DNA from: CAJWKT01 sp964465375
Lineage (GTDB): Bacteria; Pseudomonadota; Gammaproteobacteria; Steroidobacterales; Rariloculaceae
Assembly (NCBI GenBank): GCA_964465375.1
Contig: CAYXIJ010000006.1
Coordinates: forward strand, 1 to 64,000
Direction: 5' to 3'
Length of the DNA: 64,000 nt
Shown here: positions 9,101-17,671 of the stretch, piece by piece
How positions within the stretch are numbered: position 1 is the first letter of the stretch
How the letters are laid out: each line of letters opens with the position of its first letter
The notes under the pieces: model-generated
What the model was told of the DNA's origin: nothing
Seen by the model: the letters and a program-made list of their open reading frames with translations, nothing else
Databases searched by the model: none
Made by a program: the position numbers and the translations under genes

Positions 9101-10051
9101 CACCACAGCGTTAATGGAATATTCGATGCCGGTAATGTGATCGAACTCGAAGGTCAGGTGGTGGAGGTTGCCTGGCAGAACCCGCATGTACACTTTACGG
9201 TCACTGTCAGACAAGAAGGCGGCCGGGACAAACTCTGGAACGTGGAAATCACCTCACTGAGCACCCTGCGCCGTCGAAAACTCACCGCGGACTTCTTGGC
9301 ACCAGGTGACCGGGTGCGGGTTGCGGGCAATCCGGCGAAGAGCGGCTCATCAGAAATTTACGTCCGCAACATTTTGCTGCCGAGCGGCGAAGAAGTGCTT
9401 CTGGATAACTCGGGAACGCCACGCTGGACAAGTGAAACCCTGGGCACTTCCCAGATAGCCAGAGAAGGCGACTCCTCGGACCCGGGCCGGGGCATCTTCA
9501 GGGTCTGGAGCACCTCAATAGGCAGCGGGTCAATATGGAGGGAAAGCTATCCGTTGACTAGCGCCGCTCGTATAAGCGTGGCAGCTTTTGATCCTGTAAC
9601 AGACAGCCCCACCCTGAACTGTCGCCCGAAAGGTATGCCCACCATTATGGAGCAACCGTATCCCATGGAGTTCCGCAGGCAGGATGAAAGAATCATTATC
9701 CATATGGAGGAATACAATACGATTCGTACTATCGAAATGAGTGCCGAGACGGACACTGAAAAACCGCCCGCGCACCGGTTAGGCCACTCGGTGGGGTACT
9801 GGGAAGACCGCACCCTGGTCGTCAAGACAACCGGTATCAACTGGCCCTATTTCGACCGGGATGGTATTCCTCTCAGCAAGGCTGCCGAGATCACTGAACA
9901 TTTCACCGTAAGCAGGGACGGAAGCAGACTGGACTACCGGATGACCTTGACGGACCCTGCAACATTTACCGAACCTGTCGTACTAGAGAAGTACTGGGTA
10001 TGGTTCCCGGAAGTAGTCGTGGAACCCTATGAGTGTATCGCAGACGCGTAA
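9101..10051 (+). CDS. DUF6152-like protein, 5' end missing in gap
   Basis: 316 residues are visible; the start lies in the gap. The opening HHSVNGIFDAGNVIELEGQV, followed by WQNPHVHFTV, is the signature of the DUF6152 family, whose members are exported, start with a signal peptide and begin the mature chain with a His-His-Ser motif. The N-terminal 100 residues form a predicted small beta-barrel. The remaining two hundred residues (GHSVGYWEDRTLVVKTTGINWPYFD) recur in many uncharacterised marine proteobacterial proteins. Function unknown. The exported MBL-fold gene starts 24 bases downstream, so they are probably co-transcribed. Confidence 0.8.
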   Translation, partial: HHSVNGIFDAGNVIELEGQVVEVAWQNPHVHFTVTVRQEGGRDKLWNVEITSLSTLRRRKLTADFLAPGDRVRVAGNPAKSGSSEIYVRNILLPSGEEVLLDNSGTPRWTSETLGTSQIAREGDSSDPGRGIFRVWSTSIGSGSIWRESYPLTSAARISVAAFDPVTDSPTLNCRPKGMPTIMEQPYPMEFRRQDERIIIHMEEYNTIRTIEMSAETDTEKPPAHRLGHSVGYWEDRTLVVKTTGINWPYFDRDGIPLSKAAEITEHFTVSRDGSRLDYRMTLTDPATFTEPVVLEKYWVWFPEVVVEPYECIADA

Positions 10052-10075
10052 AAACCAACACGAGGAGGACATGCG

Positions 10076-11146
10076 ATGAACATTTCTGGCCCGATTGCAC
10101 GGTGTATCACCACTGCGGTAGTTCTGTTTCTGGGCTCAGCAGCGACGGCACAGGAATCAATGTCACCACCCGATGCTGCGGGTCAGGATTCCAGTCGATA
10201 TAACAATGACCCGTTCGTCAGGCCCGGTTTCATCACGCCCCTCACGATACCGGATTCGTGGCCAACGAATATCCCCAGAAATCCACACAACCTGAGCCCT
10301 GCCGAAACAAAAACCAGACTGGTCATGCTCGGGACCGGCATGCCGTCCCCTAACCCGTACCGGGCCGGGCCTTCCTACGCACTGGTTGTGAACGGCTCAC
10401 CATACCTCGTCGATGCCGGAGAGGGCATCTGGCGCTCAATGGCCAAGGCCGCCCTGATCAATGGTGATGAACTGGCCCAGGCACTTTTCCCGGGAAAACT
10501 AAAATACCTCTTCCTGACCCACCTCCACCAGGACCATACGATCGGGATCCCTTCCCTGCTCCTGAGCCCGTTCAACTGGATATTCCGAATTCAGCAGGAA
10601 ATTTACGGCCCGAAAGGAACCAGGGACATGGTGGATCACATCCTTGCGGCCTGGACAATTGACGCCCAGGCGGCTATCGCTGACGGCAATAACCCGGAAG
10701 GTGGCCAGGCATCCGGGCATGACATCCTTTTCGATGAGTACGGGCTTGTGTATGAAGACGATAATGTCACGGTAGAGGCCTACCGAACTAAACATGCGAG
10801 GCTGCAGGATACTTTCGCCTACCGTTTTACAACCGAAGATCGGGTCATTGTTTTCACCGGCGACGGCGGCCCCTATCATCCCAACATTATCAGGGCAGCA
10901 AGAAACGCTGATGTCCTGGTCACCGAGACGGTGACCGAAGACAACATTCAGTACGCACCCTGGGGCGGAGATACAGTCGAGGAAAAGAAAGAGGAAATTT
11001 TCCGTTTCCATTTCTCACCAACAGTCCTTGCCAGGATTGCCAACGAGGCCAACGTCAAAACCATCGTTCTTTCCCATGAACAAAATTACAACAGCGGCGA
11101 AGACTACCAGCCGCTGGGACTGGTCAACGAGATCAGAGCGGCCTGA
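10076..11146 (+). CDS. Exported metallo-beta-lactamase-fold hydrolase
   Basis: 356 residues with a Sec signal peptide (cleavage near ATAQE, residue 26). The zinc site motif HLHQDH spans residues 149-154, preceded by MLGTGMPSPNPYRAGPS and YLVDAGEG, a layout seen in the RNase Z/arylsulfatase-like branch of the superfamily. VIVFTGDGG supplies the bridging Asp and a late VLSHE the last His. Export argues against a tRNase role and for a periplasmic esterase, lactonase or sulfatase-like activity (inference). A strong Shine-Dalgarno GAGGAG lies at 10062-10067. It is the second gene of a probable operon with the DUF6152-like protein. Confidence 0.87.
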   Translation: MNISGPIARCITTAVVLFLGSAATAQESMSPPDAAGQDSSRYNNDPFVRPGFITPLTIPDSWPTNIPRNPHNLSPAETKTRLVMLGTGMPSPNPYRAGPSYALVVNGSPYLVDAGEGIWRSMAKAALINGDELAQALFPGKLKYLFLTHLHQDHTIGIPSLLLSPFNWIFRIQQEIYGPKGTRDMVDHILAAWTIDAQAAIADGNNPEGGQASGHDILFDEYGLVYEDDNVTVEAYRTKHARLQDTFAYRFTTEDRVIVFTGDGGPYHPNIIRAARNADVLVTETVTEDNIQYAPWGGDTVEEKKEEIFRFHFSPTVLARIANEANVKTIVLSHEQNYNSGEDYQPLGLVNEIRAA

Positions 11147-11227
11147 TTCGTGGGCGCACTCTATTCGGCCATGGACGGGGATATCTACTAGCGGACGCGG
11201 CCACTTTTTTTCCGGGCCGGGCCTTAT

Positions 11228-12355
11228 CTATTTCTTCTGCTCCAGGTCCCCGATCAAGGCCCGCAGGAACCGGGCTCCTTCGCCACCGGTTACGACACGG
11301 TGATCGAAGGCCACCGACACCGGAAGGATTCGTGATACTTTGATCTCGCCACTGATCGCTATAGCCGCTTCCCGTATCTGCCCGGTTCCCACAATGGCAA
11401 CCTGGGGAGGGACCACCACCATCTGAGCCAAACGTACACCGAGGGCACCGAAGTTGGAGTAGGTGAGGGTGGCGCCCTTGAGGGTCTCCGGGGAAAGGCT
11501 GCGATCCTCGACCTGCCCGATCAGTATCTGTAGCTGCTCGCGAAGTTCTGTTGTGCTTTTTCCGCCGGCATCCTGCATCACAGGGACAAAGAGGCCGTGC
11601 TCGGAGTCGACCGCTATCCCGAGATTCACCTGGTCGTGCCGTAGAACGGTCAACGCCCGATCATCGAACCACGCGTTTACGGCTGGCTCCGCCTGGCACC
11701 CAACCACAATGGCACGAATGACCCGGCCCGTGATATCCGCCCCGTCTGGCCAACCCCCCACATCGGCTTCATCCGCCGCAAATGCCGGGACCACACGGCT
11801 GTGAGCATCGCTCATCCTCTCCGCCATGGACCGGCGGGTACCGCGCAGGCGCTCTCCCTGTGTGCCTGCTGCAAGTCTATCGCCGGCAGAGTTCACATCT
11901 GAGGCTGTGACGTTGCCTTTCCGTCCGGTGGGTGTCACATCGTTAATATCGATTCCAAGCCTGCGCGCCAGCGCGCGAACACCCGGGGTAGCCCTGACCG
12001 ATCCTTCCTGCAGGAAATCCTGCTCCGGACCGGGCGCGGCTTGTTCGTTGGCAGCGGATTCCTTCTCTGGGCTTTCCTCGGACTTTATCGAACCGACCAC
12101 GGTTCCGGAGTCAGGCATGTCCTCTTCGGCGTACTCTACTAAAACAGCACCGACCCGAATAAGGTCCCCTTCCTTGGCATTCAGGGAACCAATGATGCCA
12201 GACCGAGGCGAGGGTACCTCCACCACCGCCTTGTCCGTCTCCACTGACACGAGCGGCTGGTCCGTCACCACCCGCTCACCTTCGGCCACGTGCCAGGTGA
12301 CGATTTCCGCTTCCTTGAGACCTTCTCCGAGGTCCGGCAAATGGAATGTTTTCAT
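11228..12355 (-). CDS. 2-oxoacid dehydrogenase E2 (dihydrolipoamide acyltransferase)
   Basis: 375 residues in the classic order: lipoyl domain (residues 1-77, lipoylated Lys42 in ETDKAVVEVPSP), a flexible linker, a peripheral-subunit-binding domain (VRATPGVRALARRLGIDI, near 120-155), and the catalytic acyltransferase domain. E2 transfers the acyl group from lipoyl-lysine to CoA. The C-terminal catalytic motif HxxxDG reads HRVVTG here (His352 kept, Asp replaced by Thr356); this variant occurs in a subfamily of proteobacterial E2 proteins as far as I recall. It is the last gene of the cluster, three bases after E1 beta. No E3 gene is nearby. Confidence 0.92.
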   Translation of the reverse strand: MKTFHLPDLGEGLKEAEIVTWHVAEGERVVTDQPLVSVETDKAVVEVPSPRSGIIGSLNAKEGDLIRVGAVLVEYAEEDMPDSGTVVGSIKSEESPEKESAANEQAAPGPEQDFLQEGSVRATPGVRALARRLGIDINDVTPTGRKGNVTASDVNSAGDRLAAGTQGERLRGTRRSMAERMSDAHSRVVPAFAADEADVGGWPDGADITGRVIRAIVVGCQAEPAVNAWFDDRALTVLRHDQVNLGIAVDSEHGLFVPVMQDAGGKSTTELREQLQILIGQVEDRSLSPETLKGATLTYSNFGALGVRLAQMVVVPPQVAIVGTGQIREAAIAISGEIKVSRILPVSVAFDHRVVTGGEGARFLRALIGDLEQKK

Positions 12356-12358
12356 GAC

Positions 12359-13336
12359 CTACTCAAAATCCAGAACCGTACGGCAGGCCTCAAGGATACG
12401 ATGCGTGGTTGGCAGGTAATGATTCTCCAACCTGTAGAGAGGGTAGGCGGTATCGAAACCCCCCACCCGCTTCACCGGGGCCCGGAGTGATAGCAGACCC
12501 TCGTCGGCCAGACGGGCAGCAATCTCGGCGCCAAAACCAGAGGTCAACGGCGCTTCATGGATGATGACACAGCGGCCCGTGCGTTCGACCGAACCAAAAA
12601 TGGTGTCCATGTCCAGACGGGAGATGCTGGCAACGTCGATGATTTCGGCGGAAATTCCTTCCTCCTCCAGTTGATCTGCCGCCTCAGATACTTCGACCAC
12701 ACAGCTGCCCCAGGTGACTAATGTTATATCGCGTCCCTCACGCAAAACGAAGCAGGTATCAAGGGGTAATACACCGCCATCGTCGTTTACAGGTTCTTTG
12801 GACCCCCGATACAGGCGAATAGGTTCCATGAAGACCACGGGATCAGGATCCTGTATCGCAGAGAGCAATAGTCCATAGGCGCGGGAGGGCGAGGAGGGAA
12901 TAACGACCCTGATACCAGGGCTATGTGCCAGTATCGACTCCAGGCTGTCCGCATGATGCTCAGGCGCACGAATCCCGCCGCCAAATGGGGTCCTTATGAC
13001 CATCGGGCAACTCAGCCGTCCGCGCGTTCGGCTCCGGAGGCGCCCGGCATGGCTGAGAAGCTGGTCGAGGCCTGCGTACAAAAAACCCATGAACTGGATC
13101 TCGGCGACCGGGCACAATCCCCGTGCCGCCATTCCGATGCTCGAACCAACAATGGCCGACTCAGAAATTGGTGTATCCAATACACGGCGATCACCGAACT
13201 TTTTAAGCAACCCATCTGTAGCCCGAAACACACCACCATTGACGCCAATGTCTTGCCCCAGCAGCAGAACGCGGTCGTCCTGTTCCATTGCCCTGGCTAG
13301 CGCCATGGTGACCGCTTGAACAAGGGTGACTGACAT
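12359..13336 (-). CDS. 2-oxoacid dehydrogenase E1 beta subunit
   Basis: 325 residues matching the transketolase-like E1 beta subunit of pyruvate or branched-chain 2-oxoacid dehydrogenases. Characteristic stretches are LLGQDIGVNGGVF near the N-terminus, RVLDTPISESAIVGSSIGMA, AEIQFMGF and VVIPSSPSRAYGLLLSAI; the C-terminal half is a transketolase C domain with CVIIHEAPLTSGFGAEIAA. With the alpha subunit it forms the thiamine-diphosphate decarboxylase. It is five bases downstream of E1 alpha. Sequence flavour (GVNGGVFRAT, separate alpha and beta) favours a branched-chain or similar 2-oxoacid over pyruvate, but substrate is inferred only. Confidence 0.93.
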   Translation of the reverse strand: MSVTLVQAVTMALARAMEQDDRVLLLGQDIGVNGGVFRATDGLLKKFGDRRVLDTPISESAIVGSSIGMAARGLCPVAEIQFMGFLYAGLDQLLSHAGRLRSRTRGRLSCPMVIRTPFGGGIRAPEHHADSLESILAHSPGIRVVIPSSPSRAYGLLLSAIQDPDPVVFMEPIRLYRGSKEPVNDDGGVLPLDTCFVLREGRDITLVTWGSCVVEVSEAADQLEEEGISAEIIDVASISRLDMDTIFGSVERTGRCVIIHEAPLTSGFGAEIAARLADEGLLSLRAPVKRVGGFDTAYPLYRLENHYLPTTHRILEACRTVLDFE

Positions 13337-13341
13337 TGTCC

Positions 13342-14400
13342 CTACATGCCGTCCAAAATTTCTCTTTGGACCTCCAGATCAGGCGGCAGTTCCGCGAACA
13401 GATGCTCAACCATGCCGGCCGGCCGGGGAGCTTCGATCGCTAGATATTGCTCCACGGCCGCTTCAATCCGTTGGTCCATTTCTGTCAGTAACTTTTCTTC
13501 CTGATCCTTTGTCCAAAGGTCCCGGGCCGACAGGTAGGCCCGCAGCCGGGCAATCGGGTCCCTTTTCCATGCCTTGCTGACTTCCTTGTCGGGCCGATAA
13601 CGACTGGCATTGTCCGCCGTGGTGTGATCACCGAGACGATAGGTCTTCAGCTCGATCAGGTAAGGCCCTTTCCCTTCCCGGATCAGGGCCAGAGCACGGT
13701 CCACTCCGTCATAGACAGCGACCACATCGTTGCCGTCCACCTGCTCACTACCAATACCGGCTGCAATGGCTTTCTGGGCTAGTGTCTCAGCCGCAGTTTG
13801 GGACTCGTAGGGTACCGAGATCGCCCATTGATTATTCATCGCGATGAACAGGACCGGCGCGCCCCAAACTCCTGCAAGATTCATGGCCTCATAGAAATCA
13901 CCTTTCGAGCACGCTCCATCACCGACGGTGGTTACTGCCACGTGTGGCTCTCCTTGAAGCTTCATTGCCATCGCAACACCCACGGCGTGTGGGGTCTGCG
14001 TAGACAGGTTGATCTGCGTCGGAAAATCCTGGCAGGCCTCCTTGAATGCGGTCCCACGTTCATCGCCACCGAAGTACAACAACGTCTCGACAAGGCTCAC
14101 GCCCCGGAGAATTTGGGTTCCAGTATTTCGGTAATAAGGCAGGAAGACATCATCCCTCTGCATCGCATGGGCGATTCCCACGTCGACAGCTTCCTGGCCG
14201 ATCAGGGGTGCGTAGGTGCTGATTCGACCTGTACGCTGCAGGGCCACCGCTTTCTTGTCGAAAACGCGGCAGAAAACCATATCACGATAGTACTCTGCGA
14301 GCTGGGCATCGGTGATCTCCGGCGGGAAGGGGCGTACCTCTTTTCCTTCCTGGTCCAGGAACTGCGTGTATTGAATTTTGAACGAGGCGACGGTCTTCAT
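13342..14400 (-). CDS. 2-oxoacid dehydrogenase E1 alpha subunit
   Basis: 352 residues from the ATG at 14398-14400, which has an AGGAAGGA ribosome site just upstream; an extension to 14508 would overlap the preceding aminotransferase gene. The thiamine-diphosphate motif runs from GDG (160-162) to NN (189-190), with the phosphorylation-loop-like LGDHTTADNASRY further on. STYAPLIGQEAVDVG is typical of branched-chain/pyruvate E1 alpha. It lies between the Tat-exported aminotransferase and E1 beta with spacings of 29 and 5 bases, so they are one transcription unit. Confidence 0.93.
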   Translation of the reverse strand: MKTVASFKIQYTQFLDQEGKEVRPFPPEITDAQLAEYYRDMVFCRVFDKKAVALQRTGRISTYAPLIGQEAVDVGIAHAMQRDDVFLPYYRNTGTQILRGVSLVETLLYFGGDERGTAFKEACQDFPTQINLSTQTPHAVGVAMAMKLQGEPHVAVTTVGDGACSKGDFYEAMNLAGVWGAPVLFIAMNNQWAISVPYESQTAAETLAQKAIAAGIGSEQVDGNDVVAVYDGVDRALALIREGKGPYLIELKTYRLGDHTTADNASRYRPDKEVSKAWKRDPIARLRAYLSARDLWTKDQEEKLLTEMDQRIEAAVEQYLAIEAPRPAGMVEHLFAELPPDLEVQREILDGM

Positions 14401-14429
14401 GTCCTTCCTGGGATAATCAACCCGGTCGC

Positions 14430-15551
14430 TCAGGCACTGAGGATTTTCGGCAGTGCTTCGGCAAAAGCCCGCATCTCCTCGGTGGTCCCAATGGTTACCC
14501 GGGCCCAATTAGGCTTTGGCGGGAAGGGGCGCGCCGCGCCGAGACCATGGGAACGCATCCGCTGCTGAAATTCCTGATTGGTCATCTTTGGGTCAATGAA
14601 AGCGAAATTTCCCTCAGCTTGGGTATGGGCAATCCCCAGGGTATCGCACAGTTCGTGTACAAGTTCCCGGCCTTCCTTGGCCCGTGCCCGGCAAAAATCC
14701 TGAAACTCCGTGTCCTCTAGGCTTGCAGCAGCAGCTGCCACCCCTAGGGGGCCTTGGAATTTACACATCTTGTAACGCGCAATGCGCTCGGCGATATCCG
14801 GGCGGGCTATGACGTAGCCCATGCGCAGCCCCGCTAACCCATGAATTTTGGAGAAAGTCCGGGCCACCACGACGTTGTGGTCCTGCTTCACCATATCCAA
14901 CATCGTCATCCCATTGAAATCATCGCTGTACTCCAGATAGGCCTCATCCACCAAGACCAATGCCCGCCTGGACACCGAGGCGCAAAAATCCCGTAACTCT
15001 GCGCTGTCCGCCAGGGTGCCTGTGGGATTGTTCGGGTTACAGATGTAAACGATCCCCGTGCCTTGGGTGATTCGCTGATCCATGGCATTCAGGTCATGCC
15101 GCATCTCATCGTCCAGCGGTACCCAGTTGATGTCACCGCCCACTGCAGAGGCATAGCCCGGTACCAGCCCGAAGCCAAGATCAGCCGCTACCGTGTCACT
15201 GCCATTCCGGCAGTAGGCCAGGCCTGTGGCACAGAGCACCTCGCTGGAACCCGATCCCAGCACGATATGCTCAGGCGTCACGCCCTCCTTCTCAGCGATT
15301 TTGTTGACGAACTCTAGTTGCTGGGCATAGCCATAGCGATTGGCTCTGCCCTGGACCTCATTGATTGCCGCCCGGGCTGCTGGCGAGGGGCCGTAGGAAT
15401 TTTCATTTCCCGATAGGCTGATGATCCCGTCCGGTCTTTCATCAGGCTCTGCTGCCAATCCACTGCTTACCCTAGTACCAGCTAATGCGAGCCCGACCGC
15501 GGCTCCACCGGTAAATTTAAATAGATCACGCCTGTTAATATTTTTTTTCAT
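14430..15551 (-). CDS. Tat-exported HisC-like aminotransferase
   Basis: 373 residues of a fold-type-I PLP aminotransferase close to histidinol-phosphate aminotransferase: NPNNPTG at 172-178, DEAY at 202-205, and the PLP lysine Lys235 in TFSKIHGLAGLRMGY. Unusually it begins with a twin-arginine signal (NRRDLFKFTGG, Arg7-Arg8, followed by an Ala-rich helix), so the folded, PLP-loaded enzyme should be exported to the periplasm. Exported HisC-like proteins exist in other proteobacteria but have no settled role. It precedes genes for a 2-oxoacid dehydrogenase, whose substrates are what aminotransferases produce; the two compartments make a direct hand-off uncertain. Confidence 0.87.
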   Translation of the reverse strand: MKKNINRRDLFKFTGGAAVGLALAGTRVSSGLAAEPDERPDGIISLSGNENSYGPSPAARAAINEVQGRANRYGYAQQLEFVNKIAEKEGVTPEHIVLGSGSSEVLCATGLAYCRNGSDTVAADLGFGLVPGYASAVGGDINWVPLDDEMRHDLNAMDQRITQGTGIVYICNPNNPTGTLADSAELRDFCASVSRRALVLVDEAYLEYSDDFNGMTMLDMVKQDHNVVVARTFSKIHGLAGLRMGYVIARPDIAERIARYKMCKFQGPLGVAAAAASLEDTEFQDFCRARAKEGRELVHELCDTLGIAHTQAEGNFAFIDPKMTNQEFQQRMRSHGLGAARPFPPKPNWARVTIGTTEEMRAFAEALPKILSA

Positions 15552-15615
15552 CTACCCGCCCCCCTATGTTTAATGTCGTCCGACCCAGTAAACCCTAACA
15601 CTACTCATGACCACA

Positions 15616-16455
15616 CTACACGTCGTCATACACTGTTCCGTCGCTCGTGTGTGTCGCTATGTTCCGTGTTGGTGCCTCACCGCGGGCATTCCTCCCCGTG
15701 GGTGACCAGGCACAACGCTGTTCCGGGTTGACCCAGACCGTCTCAAATTCACCAGGAACAAAGAACTCGACGAATGCCATTTCCTTGTCGCCATCGTTTT
15801 CACAGTAGTGACGTTCCAAATCATATTTGTAAATTAAATCGCCTTCCCTGATACGGGTCGGTTGCTCATCAAGGTAGACAATACCCTTGCCCTGCAGAAT
15901 GTATTGGAAATGCTCTGCACCTTTGTGGTGGTGGTTTGAGCTTGTAACCCCCGAAGGAAAAGTAACCAACTCACCGGATAAAGCGGTGGTGCCGAACAGT
16001 TTACGCGTGGCCACATAGATTCGGGTCCGGTCGTCATGCTCAGACTCCAGTACCGGCTCCGCATCCAGGTCAATGCAGCATACATCGCACATACCTTGGC
16101 TGATCAATGGATCGAGCCTCACTGCATCGGGTATGCTAAGAATGATAAGGACAGCGCCGCTAGAAGAGTGCAGGCTGCCCTCAAAGCCAGGTGGGAAAAA
16201 CGCGGCGCTGGAAGCTGACAGAGAGTGGTCGTCCTGTCCTTTTTTGCCGAACGTTACTTTTCCCTGGAGTACCTGGCCCCATGCGACACCAGATCGGGGA
16301 ATGCAAAAGGCCAGCCCCCCGCCCGGCTCAACGGTGAGCCGGTCAAATAGGCACACTGAATTCTTGATTCGGTTGCTGTCAATCAGGCGCTGCCGCCTGA
16401 CACCGCCCGAGAATACTTTGGCAGGAACATCGTTTTGATTCAAGATAACGGGCAC
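15616..16455 (-). CDS. Bicupin-domain protein
   Basis: 279 residues starting at GTG 16453-16455 with a strong GGAGG upstream. The C-terminal cupin carries a complete metal site: HHH at 175-177, Glu181 and a further His near 216 (LERHYCEND); a degenerate cupin without obvious ligands occupies about residues 35-110. Such bicupins include dioxygenases, isomerases and ureidoglycine aminohydrolase-like enzymes; none can be singled out. No signal peptide is seen. It is 64 bases upstream of the Tat aminotransferase in the same direction and is probably the first gene of this operon. Confidence 0.8.
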   Translation of the reverse strand: MPVILNQNDVPAKVFSGGVRRQRLIDSNRIKNSVCLFDRLTVEPGGGLAFCIPRSGVAWGQVLQGKVTFGKKGQDDHSLSASSAAFFPPGFEGSLHSSSGAVLIILSIPDAVRLDPLISQGMCDVCCIDLDAEPVLESEHDDRTRIYVATRKLFGTTALSGELVTFPSGVTSSNHHHKGAEHFQYILQGKGIVYLDEQPTRIREGDLIYKYDLERHYCENDGDKEMAFVEFFVPGEFETVWVNPEQRCAWSPTGRNARGEAPTRNIATHTSDGTVYDDV

Positions 16456-16561
16456 TCAAGACCTCCTCGGGGCGCCTGCTGTATAACATAGTGTATCGCT
16501 TCGTCCCCAGCTGATGCTAACGAACGGCAACACTTCAAGCCTCTTCGGCTATCATTGCCAA

Positions 16562-17671
16562 ATGCTGACAAGACCCTTGATTATTTTTGTGCGTAATTCA
16601 TTTTATTGCAGCTGCTTAGCTTTGTGTGTCTCAGCTGCTCTGTTATCGGTGTGCTCTGTGGCCCAAGTTCCTGATGAAGGATTCTTTGTTGGCAAAACGG
16701 TAAACATATACATCGGACGAGGTCCTGGTTCCGGCACAGACATCGCACTACGTACCTTCATCGATCACTGGCAGAATCACATCCCGGGACGACCGACCAT
16801 GGTCATCCGAAACATCCCTGGTGGAGGTGGCACGCGTGTCTGGAATTTTGGATATGAAAGAGCAAGGCCTAACGGACTCACAATACTGTTCTCGCCGTTC
16901 TCCGGTACCGCCGAAATTTTACAACTTCCTGGGCTAAGAGCAGATTTCTCCAAAATGCCCCTGATTGGCGGCCTTAAAAGCCCCAACCTGGTGTACGTAC
17001 GCAGGCCGGATGTCCGAACACCATCCGACCTACTAAAAATCAAAGGCATTAAGTACGCAGGACAAAGCCCAGCGCATCACTACGATATCTTGGGCCGGCT
17101 TGCGTTGGATATGCTCGGACTGGACTATGTCTATGTCACAGGATTTTCCGGCGCAGATGCAGCATTTAACGCAGTTCGACGCGGCGAATTAGAAATGCAA
17201 ACCGCTGGGCTCACCCTGTATCGGTTCTCTATAGAACAGACCCTTGTTGAAACTGGCGAGGCGATTCCCCTCTGGCACAACCCCCGTGTTGACCGTGATG
17301 GCAATGTAGTGCCAGAAGAGGCTGCAGAAGGCATACCCACCTTCGTAGATATTTACCGAGAGCTGATGGGTAAAGAGCCAGGTGGAGAGGACTTCGAAAG
17401 CTATAAATGGCTACAGCCAACCATTAATACATTCGGCCATGCTGCTTTTCTACCCCCTGACTCACCGATAACTGCAGTGCAGATACTGAGGCAGAGCTTT
17501 CAAGCCACCAGCGAAGATGACAACTACCGGGCAGATGAAGAAAAACTGTTCGGTGTACGCATGCCGCTCATTGACCACGAAGAAGGAACACGGATTGTTC
17601 GGCAGATGAAAGAACCCCCGGACCATGTTCGAAAACTTTTGGAACGATACGCCCGGCAAGGATCCCCCTAG
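16562..17671 (+). CDS. Bug/TctC-like periplasmic binding protein
   Basis: 369 residues from ATG 16562 (an ATG at 16514 in the same frame would add 16 residues in front of the signal peptide). After a signal peptide ending near CSVAQ, the chain follows the tripartite-tricarboxylate-type solute-binding pattern: VNIYIGRGPGSGTD, PTMVIRNIPGGGG, and a PSDLLKIKGIKYAG segment. Such proteins bind carboxylates in the periplasm. No TctA or TctB transporter gene is adjacent, as is common for orphan Bug proteins. It diverges from the cupin operon, and its stop overlaps the convergent phosphatase gene by four bases. Confidence 0.82.
   Translation: MLTRPLIIFVRNSFYCSCLALCVSAALLSVCSVAQVPDEGFFVGKTVNIYIGRGPGSGTDIALRTFIDHWQNHIPGRPTMVIRNIPGGGGTRVWNFGYERARPNGLTILFSPFSGTAEILQLPGLRADFSKMPLIGGLKSPNLVYVRRPDVRTPSDLLKIKGIKYAGQSPAHHYDILGRLALDMLGLDYVYVTGFSGADAAFNAVRRGELEMQTAGLTLYRFSIEQTLVETGEAIPLWHNPRVDRDGNVVPEEAAEGIPTFVDIYRELMGKEPGGEDFESYKWLQPTINTFGHAAFLPPDSPITAVQILRQSFQATSEDDNYRADEEKLFGVRMPLIDHEEGTRIVRQMKEPPDHVRKLLERYARQGSP

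Noticed and set aside
8951..10051. A 366-codon open frame running through the N block
   Set aside because: The frame is joined only by the 100 N; the gap length is unknown, so the left part cannot be tied to the DUF6152-like gene.
11826..12419. 197-codon frame antisense to E2
   Set aside because: Shadow of the Pro/Ala-rich linker of E2; composition explains it.
13798..14568. 256-codon frame antisense to the E1 alpha and aminotransferase genes
   Set aside because: Both sense genes are clear enzymes; the antisense translation has no recognisable motif.
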